Of a DNA stretch of 64,000 nucleotides, positions 15,333-24,267 are shown in pieces. Under the pieces are notes generated by a model. That model did no database searches. It saw only the letters and a list, made by a program, of their open reading frames with translations, and was not told where the DNA came from. Origin of the DNA: Methylosinus sp. Ce-a6. GTDB lineage: Bacteria > Pseudomonadota > Alphaproteobacteria > Rhizobiales > Beijerinckiaceae. How positions within the stretch are numbered: position 1 is the stretch's first letter; each line of letters begins with the position of its first letter. The stretch is taken from positions 1 through 64,000 of the forward strand of contig NZ_BGJX01000003.1 in NCBI RefSeq assembly GCF_009811655.1. The letters are read 5' to 3'. A program made the position numbers and the translations under genes.

Positions 15333-16058
15333 ATGTCCGACATTTTCCACGAGGTCGACGAAGACGTCCGCCGGGACAAGGCGGCGAACCTCTGGAAGCG
15401 CTACCAGACGCCGGTTTTCGTCGGCGCCTTTCTGGTCGTCGTCGCGACGGGCGTCTACAGCTTCTACGAGAGCAATCGCATAAAGTCCGCCGAGACCGCC
15501 AATGTCCGCTTCAGCGCGGCCGCGGCGCTGGCGGCGCAAGGCAAGAGCGCCGAGGCCGTCGCCGCCTTCGACGCCCTCGCCAAGGACTCTCCCAAGGGCT
15601 ACGCCACTCTGGCGCGGCTGCGCGCGGCGGAAGAGCTGGCGCTGACCGACAAGGCCAAGGCGGTCGAAGCCTTCGACGCGATCGCCGACGACAAGAGCGT
15701 CGACAAGCTCACGCAGCAGGTGGCCAAGCTCCGTTCCGGACTCCTCCTGCTCGAGCAGGGCGATTCTCAGAAAATGGCGGATCGCCTCGGCGAGCTCGTC
15801 ACCGCCAATGGCCCATTCCGCTATACGGCGCAGGAGGTCTTGGGGCTCGACGCGCTGCAGGACGGCGATTTCGACGAGGCCGAGCGCGTCTTCAAGCTCA
15901 TCCTCAACGATCAGGACGCGCCGCATTCGATGCGCCAGCGCGCCGGCGCCTATAAGGCGCTGCTCGACGCCGCGCGCGGCTCCGCCCCGCCGCCGGCCGC
16001 CGCGCCCGCCGCCGCTCAGGAGCCCGCGCCCGCCGCGCCCGCGCCGGACGGAAAGTAA
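15333..16058 (+). CDS. YfgM-like membrane-anchored TPR protein
   Basis: The 241-residue protein has a short cytoplasmic N terminus ('MSDIFHEVDEDVRRDKAANL'), one transmembrane segment at about 27-46 ('PVFVGAFLVVVATGVYSFYE') and a periplasmic helical TPR-like region with Ala-rich repeats. It ends in a Pro/Ala tail. This architecture matches YfgM, an ancillary SecYEG-associated chaperone factor. As in many proteobacteria it precedes der, although bamB is absent between them. The start is set by 'GCAGGAGCC' seven bases before the ATG. Confidence 0.85.
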   Translation: MSDIFHEVDEDVRRDKAANLWKRYQTPVFVGAFLVVVATGVYSFYESNRIKSAETANVRFSAAAALAAQGKSAEAVAAFDALAKDSPKGYATLARLRAAEELALTDKAKAVEAFDAIADDKSVDKLTQQVAKLRSGLLLLEQGDSQKMADRLGELVTANGPFRYTAQEVLGLDALQDGDFDEAERVFKLILNDQDAPHSMRQRAGAYKALLDAARGSAPPPAAAPAAAQEPAPAAPAPDGK

Positions 16059-16107
16059 GGCGTTGTAAGAGAGGCGGCGTCGCCGCGACGTTGGACCAAA
16101 GGCCGCA

Positions 16108-17505
16108 ATGTCCTTCACGCTCGCCATTATCGGCAGGCCGAATGTCGGCAAGTCGACGCTGTTCAACCGGCTCGTCGGCAAGAAGCTCGCGCTCGTCGAC
16201 GACCGGCCGGGCGTCACCCGCGACCGCCGCGAGGGCGACGCGCGCCTCGCCGACCTGCGCTTCACCATCATCGACACGGCCGGCCTCGAGGAAGGCGCTG
16301 CGGCGACGCTCGAAGGGCGGATGCGCGCGCAGACGGAGGCCGCGATCGAGGCCGCCGACGCCATTCTGTTCATGATCGACGCGCGCGTCGGCGTGACGCC
16401 GGACGACAAATATTTCGCCGGCCTCGTGCGCCGCGCCGGCAAGCCCGTGGTGCTCGCCGCCAATAAGGCGGAGGGGCGCAAGGGCGAGGCCGGCCTCGTC
16501 GAGGCTTACGAGCTCGGCCTCGGCGATCCCGTGCCGCTCTCCGCCGAGCATGGCGAGGGGCTCGGCGAATTATATGACGCGCTGCGCGAGGCCCTGCCGG
16601 AGGCGACGGAAGCGCCCGAGGAAGACGAAGAGGCGGCGACCGACATCGCCGTCTCGGCGGATGAGGATGGGAGCGAGGCCGATCCCACCAAGCCTCTGCG
16701 CATCGCCGTCGTCGGAAGGCCCAACGCCGGCAAATCGACGCTCATCAATCGCCTGCTCGGCGAGGATCGCCTGCTCACCGGGCCGGAGGCGGGCGTCACC
16801 CGCGATAGCATCGCCGTGCCCTTCCGCTGGCGCGACCGCGAGATGAAGCTCTTCGACACAGCCGGCCTGCGCAAGCGCGCCAGGGTCGTCGACAAGCTGG
16901 AAAAGCTCGCCGGCGCCGACGCGCTGCGCGCCGTGCGCTTCTCGGAAGTGGTCGTGCTCTTGCTCGACTCCGCCGTTCCTTTCGAGAAGCAGGATCTCAC
17001 CATCGCCGATCTCGCCGCGCGCGAGGGCAGGGCGGTCGTCATCGCGCTCGGCAAATGGGATTTGATCGAGAACCCCGGAACGCTTCTCGCGAAGCTGCGC
17101 GAGGAGGCCGAGCGCCTGCTGCCGCAGATCAAGGGCGCGCCCGTCGTCCCCGTCTCCGGCGCGACGGGCTATGGCCTCGACAATTTGATGCGGGCGATTG
17201 TCGAGGCGCATGAGGTGTGGAACCGGCGCATATCGACGGCGCGGCTCAATCGCTGGCTCGAGAGCGCCATAGACGAGACGCCGCCGCCGGCCGTCTCCGG
17301 GCGGCGCATCAAGATTCGTTATATGACGCAGGCCAAGGCGCGGCCGCCGCATTTCATCCTGTTCGGCAATCAGCTCGACGAGCTGCCGACGAGCTATCTG
17401 CGCTTTCTCGTCAATGGCCTGCGCCGCGCCTTCGATCTGCCTGGCTCGCCGATCCGCATCTCGACGCGGTCGGGGGAAAACCCCTTCGACAAGGGGAAGA
17501 GATAG
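16108..17505 (+). CDS. der: Ribosome-biogenesis GTPase Der (EngA)
   Basis: Der has two tandem G domains and a KH-like C terminus and is needed for 50S subunit maturation. In 465 residues, G domain 1 starts with 'GRPNVGKST' (9-17), with 'DTAG' and 'NKAEG' following. An acidic linker at about 170-190 is rich in Glu/Asp. G domain 2 has 'GRPNAGKST' and '[11 protein letters not shown]'. The C-terminal KH-like domain ends with '[10 protein letters not shown]' and '[10 protein letters not shown]', which is typical. It lies 49 bases after the TPR gene. Confidence 0.97.
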   Translation: MSFTLAIIGRPNVGKSTLFNRLVGKKLALVDDRPGVTRDRREGDARLADLRFTIIDTAGLEEGAAATLEGRMRAQTEAAIEAADAILFMIDARVGVTPDDKYFAGLVRRAGKPVVLAANKAEGRKGEAGLVEAYELGLGDPVPLSAEHGEGLGELYDALREALPEATEAPEEDEEAATDIAVSADEDGSEADPTKPLRIAVVGRPNAGKSTLINRLLGEDRLLTGPEAGVTRDSIAVPFRWRDREMKLFDTAGLRKRARVVDKLEKLAGADALRAVRFSEVVVLLLDSAVPFEKQDLTIADLAAREGRAVVIALGKWDLIENPGTLLAKLREEAERLLPQIKGAPVVPVSGATGYGLDNLMRAIVEAHEVWNRRISTARLNRWLESAIDETPPPAVSGRRIKIRYMTQAKARPPHFILFGNQLDELPTSYLRFLVNGLRRAFDLPGSPIRISTRSGENPFDKGKR

Positions 17506-17532
17506 GCCGCTTCGCGCCTTCGTGGTGAGAGT

Positions 17533-18012
17533 TCAACTCGCCGCTTCGAACTGCTCGAGCAGCGCGTCGCGCGCTTCGGCGATGCGGCGATAATCTTCCG
17601 CGCTGCCGCCGGCGTCGGGATGCGCGGTCTTGGCGAGGCGGCGGAAGGCGGTCTTGATCTCGGCGGGCTCGAGCGCCCCTTCCAGCGGCAGCTCCAGCGT
17701 CCTGCGGTGCTCCTGATTGTCCTCCTCGTCGAAATCGAACATCATCTGGAACGCGCGGCGCTGCTTGCGGCCCTCGATCCGCAGCTCGACCTGATCCTCC
17801 TTCCAGCGCTGGCGCGACATGACGAAACAGGCGCCGAAGGCGATGCGGCCCTGCGTCTCCAACTCGTCCAGGCTGAACGGCCCCACCACCTCATAGGGCG
17901 GCGCGAGATAGGCGTTGCGGACGCCGCCCACCAGCTCGACCCGGCCGATCGCGACCTTGTCGGAAACGCCGAGCGAGCCGTTCCAGACGACCCATTCCAA
18001 TTCGTCCGCCAT
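17533..18012 (-). CDS. DnaJ-domain protein (C-terminal J domain)
   Basis: The 159-residue protein has an N-terminal domain of unknown fold (about 1-95, 'ADELEWVVWNGSLGVSDK' to 'RRAFQMMFDFDE'). A short J domain follows at the C terminus with the signature HPD in 'LAKTAHPDAGGSAEDYRRI' and the flanking helix 'EPAEIKTAFRRL'. Such J-domain proteins stimulate an Hsp70 partner and are usually client-specific. The client is unknown. The gene is convergent with der, 27 bases apart. Confidence 0.8.
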   Translation of the reverse strand: MADELEWVVWNGSLGVSDKVAIGRVELVGGVRNAYLAPPYEVVGPFSLDELETQGRIAFGACFVMSRQRWKEDQVELRIEGRKQRRAFQMMFDFDEEDNQEHRRTLELPLEGALEPAEIKTAFRRLAKTAHPDAGGSAEDYRRIAEARDALLEQFEAAS

Positions 18013-18143
18013 GCAGCGCGCTCTCATGCGTGACTCGACGCCGCGCCTTCGTCGCTTTTGTGCAAAAGCGCCCGTCGCGGTCGAACAATCGCCCACCCAT
18101 GCAGTTTCGAAGCCAATATCGCGCCCGGTGACGATATTGGCGC

Positions 18144-18172
18144 TTGGCATTCGTTAATTTCGAATTATTCTA
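18144..18172 (+). promoter_or_regulatory. Promoter of the rubrerythrin gene
   Basis: TTGGCA (18144-18149) and TATTCT (18166-18171) are spaced by 16 bases on the plus strand. They lie about 75 bases upstream of the rubrerythrin ATG. The -10 hexamer falls inside the Irr-like palindrome. Confidence 0.4.
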
Positions 18173-18174
18173 AA
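18158..18174. promoter_or_regulatory. Irr/ICE-like inverted repeat upstream of rubrerythrin
   Basis: TTTCGAATTATTCTAAA is an inverted repeat (TTTcGAAT-T-ATTCtAAA) with one mismatch. It resembles the iron-control-element palindromes bound by Irr in Rhizobiales (arms of the TTTAGAA / TTCTAAA kind). It overlaps the -10 of the rubrerythrin promoter, so iron- or peroxide-linked repression of the trio downstream is plausible. Confidence 0.45.
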
Positions 18175-18243
18175 GAAGGGCGTTCCGACTGGCCGTCGGG
18201 ACAGTGGCGGCGCCCCAATGAAAATTACTCGAGGAGCACAGTA

Positions 18244-18663
18244 ATGGCTACGCTCAAGGGCACCAAGACCGAACAGAATCTGAAGGATGCGTTCGCCGGC
18301 GAGTCCCAGGCGAACCGCCGCTATCTGTATTTCGCCCAAAAGGCCGATGTCGAAGGCCACAACGACGTCGCGACCGTTTTCCGTTCGACCGCCGAGGGCG
18401 AGACGGGCCATGCGCATGGCCATCTCGAATTTCTCGAGGTGGTGGGCGATCCGGCGACCGGCCTGCCGATCGGCAAGACCGAGGACAATCTGAAGGCCGC
18501 CGTCGCCGGCGAGACGCATGAATATACGGATATGTATCCGGGCTTCGCGCGCTCGGCCCGCGAGGAGGGCTTCGACGAGATCGCCGACTGGTTCGAGACG
18601 CTGGCCAAGGCCGAGCGTTCGCACGCCGGCCGCTTCCAGAAGGCGCTGGACGAGCTGAAGTAA
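18244..18663 (+). CDS. Rubrerythrin, diiron domain only
   Basis: The 139-residue four-helix ferritin-like protein has the expected diiron ligands. These are '[19 protein letters not shown]' (first Glu), '[11 protein letters not shown]' (Glu-x2-His), '[15 protein letters not shown]' and '[11 protein letters not shown]' (Glu-x2-His). There is no C-terminal rubredoxin CxxC domain, so the electron donor must be a separate protein. The HdrD-like iron-sulfur protein and DUF3501 gene that follow recur with this rubrerythrin in many genomes as I recall, implying a peroxide- or iron-handling module. An Irr-like palindrome sits upstream, and a strong hairpin follows the stop. Confidence 0.92.
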   Translation: MATLKGTKTEQNLKDAFAGESQANRRYLYFAQKADVEGHNDVATVFRSTAEGETGHAHGHLEFLEVVGDPATGLPIGKTEDNLKAAVAGETHEYTDMYPGFARSAREEGFDEIADWFETLAKAERSHAGRFQKALDELK

Positions 18664-18674
18664 GCCGCGAAACT

Positions 18675-18702
18675 GTTCCGGCGGCTCTATCGCCGCCGGA
18701 AC
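18675..18702 (+). terminator. GC-rich hairpin after rubrerythrin
   Basis: GTTCCGGCGGC (18675-18685), loop TCTATC and the exact complement GCCGCCGGAAC (18692-18702) form an 11-bp stem 11 bases after the stop codon. There is no T-run, so it may be a weak or Rho-assisted terminator, or a 3' stability stem limiting readthrough into the next gene. Confidence 0.5.
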
Positions 18703-18710
18703 GCCTCCGT

Positions 18711-18790
18711 CGTCATTGCGAGCGGAGCGAAGCAATCCAGAGCCGCCCGCGGCCCCTGGATCGCTTCGTCGCTTCGCTCCTCGCGATTGA
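18711..18790. repeat. REP-like palindromic repeat, copy 2
   Basis: The left arm reads GTCATTGCGAGCGGAGCGAA followed by GCAATCCAG, and the right arm reads CTGGATCGCTTCG and CTCGCGATTGA. The two arms pair over about 30 bases. It is one of the best copies of the family and lies between rubrerythrin and the HdrD-like gene. Confidence 0.8.
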
Positions 18791-18859
18791 CGATCCCGGG
18801 CGCATGAACCGACCAGAAGACTTCGACCAGGCAATCGAAGCGAAGAGCGTGGAAGCGAA

Positions 18860-20200
18860 ATGAGAGAAGGCGGACTCGAGACGCCCTTCCGGCGTCCATT
18901 GGATTGGGAAAATCCGGACTTCTACGACGAGGAGAAGCTCGACGCCGAAATGCGTCGCGTGCTGGACATTTGCCATGGCTGCCGGCGCTGCTTCAATCTC
19001 TGCGATTCCTTTCCCCGCCTGTTCGATCTCGTCGACGAGTCTCCGAAAGGCGAGCTCGAGACCGTCGCCAGCGCCGATTTCAAGAAGGTCGTGGACGCCT
19101 GCACGCTCTGCGACATGTGCTTTCTCACCAAATGCCCCTATGTGCCGCCGCACGAATTCGATCTCGACTTCCCGCATCTGATGCTGCGCTATCGCGCCGT
19201 CGAGGCGAAGAAGAAGGGCGCCGCTTTCGTCGACCGCCAGCTCGCCGACACCGATCGCAATGGCGCGATGGCGACCAAGCTCGCCCCACTCGCCAATTGG
19301 GCGACGGATTGCTCGCATACGGCCGCGCGCAATGCGCTGGAGAAGGCAGCGGGCCTCCATCACGAGGCCGTGCTGCCGAAATATTCGAAGAAGACGCTTT
19401 CCGCCCTCGTGCAGGAAAAGCCGGTCGAGGTGAATCGCGACGCGCCCGGCTTCGGCCGCAAGGCGGTGATCTACGCCACCTGCTTCGGCGAATATAATGA
19501 TCCGGGCGTCGGTCTCGCGGCGCGCGCCGTGCTCGCCAAAAATGGCGTCGAGACGCAGATTCTGCACCCGCATTGCTGCGGAATGCCTCTGCTCGAGCAG
19601 GGGCTCGTCGGCGAGGTCGCGGCTTCGGCGAGAAAGGTCGCCGAAGCTTTCGAGCCCTGGATCGACAAGGGCTATGACATTATCGCGCTGGTTCCCTCTT
19701 GCGCCTTGATGCTGAAGTTCGAATGGCCGCTGATCGCGACCGACGATCCACGCGTGAAGCGTCTCGCCGCGGCGACCTATGATTTGAGCGAATATGTCGT
19801 GGGCATCGCCCGCAAGGAAGGGCTCGCGGAAGGGCTTTCGCCCCTCGAAGGCGGCGTCGCCTTCCACGTCGCCTGTCATTCGCGCGCGCAGAATATCGGG
19901 CAGAAAGGCGCGGAGCTGCTGCGCCTCTTGCCGGAGGCGGATGTCGCCGTCATCGAGCGCTGCTCCGGGCATGGCGGCGCCTGGGGCTATAAGACCGCGA
20001 ATTTCGAGACAGCGCTCAAAGTCGGAAAGCCGGTCGCGCGACAGGCGCTATCCTCAAGCAAGAGCTATGTCGTCTCCGAATGTCCGCTCTCCGGCCCGCA
20101 TATCGTGCAAGGAATGGAGCGGCTCGATGCGCAGGCGAGGAAGCCCGAGCTCGTCGCCCATCCGATCGAGCTGATCGCGCGGGCCTATGGGGTGACGTGA
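18860..20200 (+). CDS. HdrD/GlpC-like iron-sulfur oxidoreductase
   Basis: The 446-residue protein has an N-terminal ferredoxin-like part with two Cys clusters, 'CHGCRRCFNLCDSFP' (about 34-48) and 'CTLCDMCFLTKCPYVPPHE' (about 77-95). These could hold [4Fe-4S] centres. Two CCG domains follow: 'HPHCCGMPLLEQG' near 235 and 'CSGHGGAWG' near 370. This is the heterodisulfide reductase subunit D / GlpC / GlcF architecture. No flavin domain is present, so it probably relays electrons. Its place between a rubredoxin-less rubrerythrin and DUF3501 makes it the likely electron donor to that rubrerythrin (inference). Confidence 0.85.
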   Translation: MREGGLETPFRRPLDWENPDFYDEEKLDAEMRRVLDICHGCRRCFNLCDSFPRLFDLVDESPKGELETVASADFKKVVDACTLCDMCFLTKCPYVPPHEFDLDFPHLMLRYRAVEAKKKGAAFVDRQLADTDRNGAMATKLAPLANWATDCSHTAARNALEKAAGLHHEAVLPKYSKKTLSALVQEKPVEVNRDAPGFGRKAVIYATCFGEYNDPGVGLAARAVLAKNGVETQILHPHCCGMPLLEQGLVGEVAASARKVAEAFEPWIDKGYDIIALVPSCALMLKFEWPLIATDDPRVKRLAAATYDLSEYVVGIARKEGLAEGLSPLEGGVAFHVACHSRAQNIGQKGAELLRLLPEADVAVIERCSGHGGAWGYKTANFETALKVGKPVARQALSSSKSYVVSECPLSGPHIVQGMERLDAQARKPELVAHPIELIARAYGVT

Positions 20201-20219
20201 CGCGTCGCGCCGTTCCGCC

Positions 20220-20298
20220 GTCATTGCGAGGAGCGAAGCGACGAAGCAATCCAGGGTCGTGGGGCCGCTCCTGGATTGCTTCGCTTCGCTCGCATTGA
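20220..20298. repeat. REP-like palindromic repeat, copy 3
   Basis: GTCATTGCGAGGAGCGAAGC begins the left arm, and the right arm ends in CTTCGCTCGCATTGAC. Long complementary arms surround a central 'GTGGGGCC' loop. It lies 20 bases after the HdrD-like stop codon. Confidence 0.8.
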
Positions 20299-20367
20299 CG
20301 CCCGAGGCGGCGCGAACGTTCGTCCACGCCACCGAACCGACTGAGAAGAAACTGGAGCGATCTCAAA

Positions 20368-20958
20368 ATGGCGCCCAAGCACGACATCACCGTCGCCGAT
20401 CTTCTGCCGCCGGCGGAATACGCCAAGGTTCGCGTCGAGAGCCGGCGCCGCATCGCGGCGCGAAAGCGCGATCGTCGCGTCGAGGTCGGGCCGTTCGTGA
20501 CCTTCTATTTCGAGGATTTCGAGACGATCTGGCTGCAGATCCAGGAGATGATCCACATCGAAAAGGGCGGCCTCGAGCAGGCGCCGAGCGAGATCGCCGC
20601 CTATGGTCCGCTGATCCCCAAGGGCCGCGAATTGGTCGCGACCTTCATGATCGAGATCGACGATCCGCTGCGTCGACAGCGCGTGCTGGCGACGCTCGGC
20701 GGCATAGAGGAGACGTCTTTCATCGAATTGAACGGCGAGCGCATCGCCGGGCTCGCCGAGGCGGATCAGGACCGCACCAGCGCCGACGGCAAGGCCTCCG
20801 CCGTGCAATTCGTGCATTTCCCTTTCACCGACGCGCAGGTCGCTTCCTTCCGCACGCAAGGCGCCCGCGTGCTGATCGGCTTCACCCATGCGAATTACGG
20901 GCATATCGCCGTCATGCCGGAGGCGGTGCGGGCGGCGCTCGCGGGGGATTTCGCGTGA
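20368..20958 (+). CDS. DUF3501 family protein
   Basis: The 196-residue cytosolic protein matches DUF3501 from end to end: 'MAPKHDITVADLLPPAEYAK', 'RRVEVGPFVTFYFED', 'TIWLQIQEMIHIEKGG', 'PLIPKGRELVATFMIEIDDP' and 'SAVQFVHFPFT'. The biochemical role is unknown. It is regularly found next to rubrerythrin and an HdrD-like iron-sulfur protein, as here, which argues for a shared job in peroxide reduction or iron homeostasis. It may be transcribed with the preceding gene, although a REP-like repeat separates them. Confidence 0.9.
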   Translation: MAPKHDITVADLLPPAEYAKVRVESRRRIAARKRDRRVEVGPFVTFYFEDFETIWLQIQEMIHIEKGGLEQAPSEIAAYGPLIPKGRELVATFMIEIDDPLRRQRVLATLGGIEETSFIELNGERIAGLAEADQDRTSADGKASAVQFVHFPFTDAQVASFRTQGARVLIGFTHANYGHIAVMPEAVRAALAGDFA

Positions 20959-21177
20959 GCGGACGACAGGGCTCCGAATCCCGGTCGACAACTCCTATAC
21001 AGCCGAGTCATGCCCGCGCTTGTCGCGGGCATCCACGCCGCGACATTGCGACACCCGGGGAGAAGCGGCGGCGTTGTTCCAAAAGACTCTCGTTTCTTCC
21101 ATCACCACCACATACATCCGCGCCTCGTCGACATTGATTCGCGAGGCTCTCGGTTTTGGAGCGGCGCCTTGATCGAC

Positions 21178-21789
21178 ATGTCACTATTTTTGAAAAGCAC
21201 GGGAATCGGCCTCGCCGTCGCGGCGCCGATCGGACCCATGGCTTTGCTCTGCATGCGGTCGACCTTGACGCGCGGCGTCGGACGCGGGCTCGCGATCGGC
21301 GGCGGCATAGCGAGCGCCGACGCGATCTATGCGACGGTCGCAGCCTGCGGTCTCGCCGGCGTCTCGGAATTCGCGCTCGCCTATGAGACGCCGATGCATC
21401 TCGCCGCAGGCCTCTTTCTCGTCTATCTCGGGCTGAAATCCTTACGCGCCGAAGCTGGCGCGGCGGAGCGGACCATCGCCCCGGGACAGGGTTTGGCGAA
21501 GGACTACTCGACCGCTCTGCTGCTGACCCTCGCCAATCCGCCGACGATCGTCATGTTCGCCGCCGTCTTTGCGGCGCTCGCGCCCTCGGCGGGGTTTCGG
21601 CCGCTCGACGCATTGGCGACTGTGGCGGGCGTCTTTGCCGGATCGCTGCTGTGGTGGTGCCTTCTCATCGGCGCAGTCGGCGCCTTGCGGCGCTCGCTCG
21701 GCGGGGCGGCGCGGGAATGGATCGATCGGCTCTCGGGCGTCGTCCTCGCCGGTCTCGGAGTCGTCGAGCTGCGTCGCGGCCTCGGCTGA
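21178..21789 (+). CDS. LysE-family amino acid/metabolite exporter
   Basis: The 203-residue membrane protein has six hydrophobic segments and the LysE/RhtB hallmark 'AVAAPIGPMALLCMRSTLTRG' near the N terminus. It also has the 'LANPPTIVMFAAVFAAL' helix and a final 'GLGVVELRRGLG'. The exported compound is unknown. The ATG at 21178 was chosen because it gives the usual N terminus directly before helix 1. The frame stays open upstream, but that part has no similarity. Confidence 0.88.
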   Translation: MSLFLKSTGIGLAVAAPIGPMALLCMRSTLTRGVGRGLAIGGGIASADAIYATVAACGLAGVSEFALAYETPMHLAAGLFLVYLGLKSLRAEAGAAERTIAPGQGLAKDYSTALLLTLANPPTIVMFAAVFAALAPSAGFRPLDALATVAGVFAGSLLWWCLLIGAVGALRRSLGGAAREWIDRLSGVVLAGLGVVELRRGLG

Positions 21790-21879
21790 GCCGGGCCGGG
21801 GCGCCAGGCGACTCTGGCCTTATTCGGCGAATGCCCTTAAAGGGCGTGGCGAGCTTCCACTGTTCAGCGAGCCTGAAAC

Positions 21880-23475
21880 TTGACCATCCCATCCGCCGAC
21901 CCCGTCTCGCGGCGGCGCACCTTCGCCATCATCTCCCACCCGGACGCGGGCAAGACCACGCTCACCGAAAAGCTGCTGCTGTTCGGCGGCGCGATCCAGC
22001 TCGCCGGCGCGGTGAAGGCCAAGCGCAACGCTCAGCAGACGCGCTCCGACTGGATGAGCATAGAGCGCGAGCGCGGCATTTCCGTCGTCACCTCGGTGAT
22101 GACCTTCGAATATGGCGATTGCGTCTTCAACCTGCTCGACACGCCGGGCCACGAGGACTTCTCGGAAGACACCTATCGCACTCTCTCCGCCGTGGACGCG
22201 GCGGTGATGGTGATCGACGCCGCCAAAGGCATAGAGGCGCGCACGCGCAAGCTCTTCGAAGTCTGCCGGCTGCGCGACATTCCGATCGTCACCTTCATCA
22301 ACAAGCTCGATCGCGAGGGCCGCGATCCCTTCTCCCTGCTCGATGAGATCGAGAAGACTCTGGCGCTCGACACGGCGCCCGTCACCTGGCCGATCGGCTC
22401 GGGCCGCAGCTTCGCCGGCACCTACTGCTTCGCCACCAAATCCGTGCGCAAGATCGACGCCGACACGGAGCCGATGACCGTCTCCGGCCTCGACGATCCG
22501 GCGCTGCTCGCGCTTCTGCCGGCGCATGAGGCGGGCGCCTGGCTGGAAGAAGCCATGCTCGCCGAGGAAGGCTGCAAGCAGTTCGAGCTTTCGGCCTTTC
22601 GCGAGGGGCATCTGACGCCCGTCTTCTTCGGCAGCGCATTGCGCAATTTCGGCGTGCGCGATCTCATCGACGCCATGGCCGAATATGCGCCCTCGCCGCG
22701 CGGACAGGACGCCGACAAGCGCCATGTCGCGGCCAAAGAGCCGAGGATGACCGGCTTCGTCTTCAAGATCCAGGCGAATATGGACCCGAACCATCGCGAC
22801 CGCATCGCCTTCATGCGCGTATGCTCGGGCAAGCTCGCGCGCGGCATGAAGGCGAAGATCGTGCGCACGGGCAAGGCGATCTCGCTCAATGCGCCGCAAT
22901 TCTTCTTCGCGCGCGACCGCTCCATCGCCGATGAAGCCTTTGCGGGCGATGTGGTGGGCATTCCCAATCACGGCATTTTGCGCATCGGCGACACGCTCAC
23001 CGAGGGCGAGGAGATTTCCTTCCGCGGCGTGCCGAGCTTCGCGCCGGAGATTCTGCGCCGCATCGTCATCTCCGACGCGATGAAGGCGAAGAAGCTGCGC
23101 GAGGCGCTGCGCCAGCTCGCCGAAGAGGGCGTGGTGCAGCTCTTTCTGCCCAATGACGGCTCGGGCGCCCTCGTCGGCGTCGTCGGCGCGCTGCAGCTCG
23201 ACGTGCTGGCGACGCGGCTCGAGGCCGAATATGGGCTGGAGACGAAATATGAGACCTCGCGCTTCTCCATCTGCCGCTGGATTTCCTCGAGCGATCCTGT
23301 CGCGCTGAAGAATTTCGTCGACTCGCATGGCTCGTCCATGGCGGAGGACATAGACGGCGCGCCGGTGTTCATGTCGTCGAGCGAGTTCCAGCTGCGCTAT
23401 GACGCGGAGCGGCATCCTGCGATCGTGTTCTCGGATGTGAAGGATTATCAGAAGAGCGGGGCGGCGAAGGGGTGA
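21880..23475 (+). CDS. prfC: Peptide chain release factor 3
   Basis: RF3 is the GTPase that ejects RF1/RF2 from the ribosome after termination. The 531 residues begin 'RRTFAIISHPDAGKTTLTEK' (G1), with 'DTPGHEDFSEDTYRTL' (G3) and 'FINKLDREGRDPFSLLDEIE' (G4). The C-terminal domain II/III similarity is full length and ends 'RHPAIVFSDVKDY'. The start is a TTG at 21880, since no ATG or GTG precedes the conserved G1 region in frame after the last stop. RF3 is patchy in alphaproteobacteria but intact here. Confidence 0.96.
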   Translation: MTIPSADPVSRRRTFAIISHPDAGKTTLTEKLLLFGGAIQLAGAVKAKRNAQQTRSDWMSIERERGISVVTSVMTFEYGDCVFNLLDTPGHEDFSEDTYRTLSAVDAAVMVIDAAKGIEARTRKLFEVCRLRDIPIVTFINKLDREGRDPFSLLDEIEKTLALDTAPVTWPIGSGRSFAGTYCFATKSVRKIDADTEPMTVSGLDDPALLALLPAHEAGAWLEEAMLAEEGCKQFELSAFREGHLTPVFFGSALRNFGVRDLIDAMAEYAPSPRGQDADKRHVAAKEPRMTGFVFKIQANMDPNHRDRIAFMRVCSGKLARGMKAKIVRTGKAISLNAPQFFFARDRSIADEAFAGDVVGIPNHGILRIGDTLTEGEEISFRGVPSFAPEILRRIVISDAMKAKKLREALRQLAEEGVVQLFLPNDGSGALVGVVGALQLDVLATRLEAEYGLETKYETSRFSICRWISSSDPVALKNFVDSHGSSMAEDIDGAPVFMSSSEFQLRYDAERHPAIVFSDVKDYQKSGAAKG

Positions 23476-23506
23476 CGAGCATTCTGGCGATTCGCCATGA
23501 AAGGAC

Positions 23507-23512
23507 TATAAT
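23507..23512 (+). promoter_or_regulatory. -10 box of the DUF433/DUF5615 module
   Basis: A perfect TATAAT sits 25 bases upstream of the antitoxin ATG. The -35 region is poorly defined ('TTCTGG' at 23482-23487, spacing 19). The antitoxin ribosome binding site 'GAGGAGAG' follows at 23524-23531. Confidence 0.5.
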
Positions 23513-23536
23513 CTCTTCGCATTGAGGAGAGCCGTC

Positions 23537-23767
23537 ATGACCGACGATGCCCGCATCATTCTCGACCCCGCCGTGCTCGCCGGAAAGCCCGTGGTGCGCG
23601 GCACGCGGCTTTCCGTCGAATTCATCATCGGGCTGATGGCCGACGGCTGGAGCGAGGCCGATATTCTGCGCAATTATCCCGCTCTCGAGCGAGAGGATAT
23701 CGCAGCCTGCCTCGCCTATGCGCGCGACGCGCTGAGGTCGGAGAAGATTTTCCCCAGCGCCGCGTAA
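23537..23767 (+). CDS. DUF433 family antitoxin
   Basis: The 76-residue protein contains the DUF433 helix-turn-helix region: 'LDPAVLAGKPVVRGTRLSVE', 'LMADGWSEADILRNYPAL' and 'EREDIAACLAYA'. DUF433 proteins pair with PIN-like DUF5615 toxins and act as antitoxin and repressor. The ATG at 23537 is preferred over one 15 bases upstream because it has the ribosome binding site at proper distance. The toxin starts one base after its stop codon. Confidence 0.88.
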   Translation: MTDDARIILDPAVLAGKPVVRGTRLSVEFIIGLMADGWSEADILRNYPALEREDIAACLAYARDALRSEKIFPSAA

Positions 23768-23768
23768 G

Positions 23769-24143
23769 ATGCGCTTTCTCGCCGACGAGAATTTTCCTGG
23801 CGCCGCCGTATCGGCCTTGCGAGCCGCCGGCCACGACGTTTCCTGGGTGAGTGAGAGGTCGCCGGGCGCCAAGGATACGGATGTTCTCGTCATGGCCGAG
23901 GATGAGGAGCGCATTCTTTTGACCTTCGACAAGGACTTCGGTGAGCTCGCTTGGAGCGCAGGGCTCTCGGCGGCATGCGGGATCATGCTCTTCCGATTGC
24001 CGACGCCGCCCCCCGCCACAATCGGAAACGTGCTCCTCGCCCGCATCGAAGAACGCAGCGACTGGGCGGGACATTTCTCGGTGATCGAAACGGGGCGCGT
24101 GCGCATGCGCTCCTCGCGCTCGGCTCGCAGCGCGGAAGAATGA
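23769..24143 (+). CDS. DUF5615 PIN-like toxin
   Basis: The 124-residue protein opens 'MRFLADENFPGAAVSALRAA', the hallmark of DUF5615/Mut7-C-like PIN proteins with the acidic Asp at position 6. It continues with 'DTDVLVMAEDEERILLTFDKDFGEL', which supplies further acidic metal ligands. These proteins are predicted nucleases partnered by DUF433 antitoxins, and the two genes here are one base apart. The Arg/Ser-rich C-terminal 12 residues look unstructured. The target RNA is unknown. Confidence 0.87.
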   Translation: MRFLADENFPGAAVSALRAAGHDVSWVSERSPGAKDTDVLVMAEDEERILLTFDKDFGELAWSAGLSAACGIMLFRLPTPPPATIGNVLLARIEERSDWAGHFSVIETGRVRMRSSRSARSAEE

Positions 24144-24267
24144 CGCGCCACTGCCGTTCGCGGGCCGCCGTCCTTATCTTCGCGGTCTGGGTCGCCGCGG
24201 AGGAAGACAATCCCGCCGCCTTCGCCTATGCTCCCCGGCCCCCTCACAGCGCAAGGAGAACCGACCC

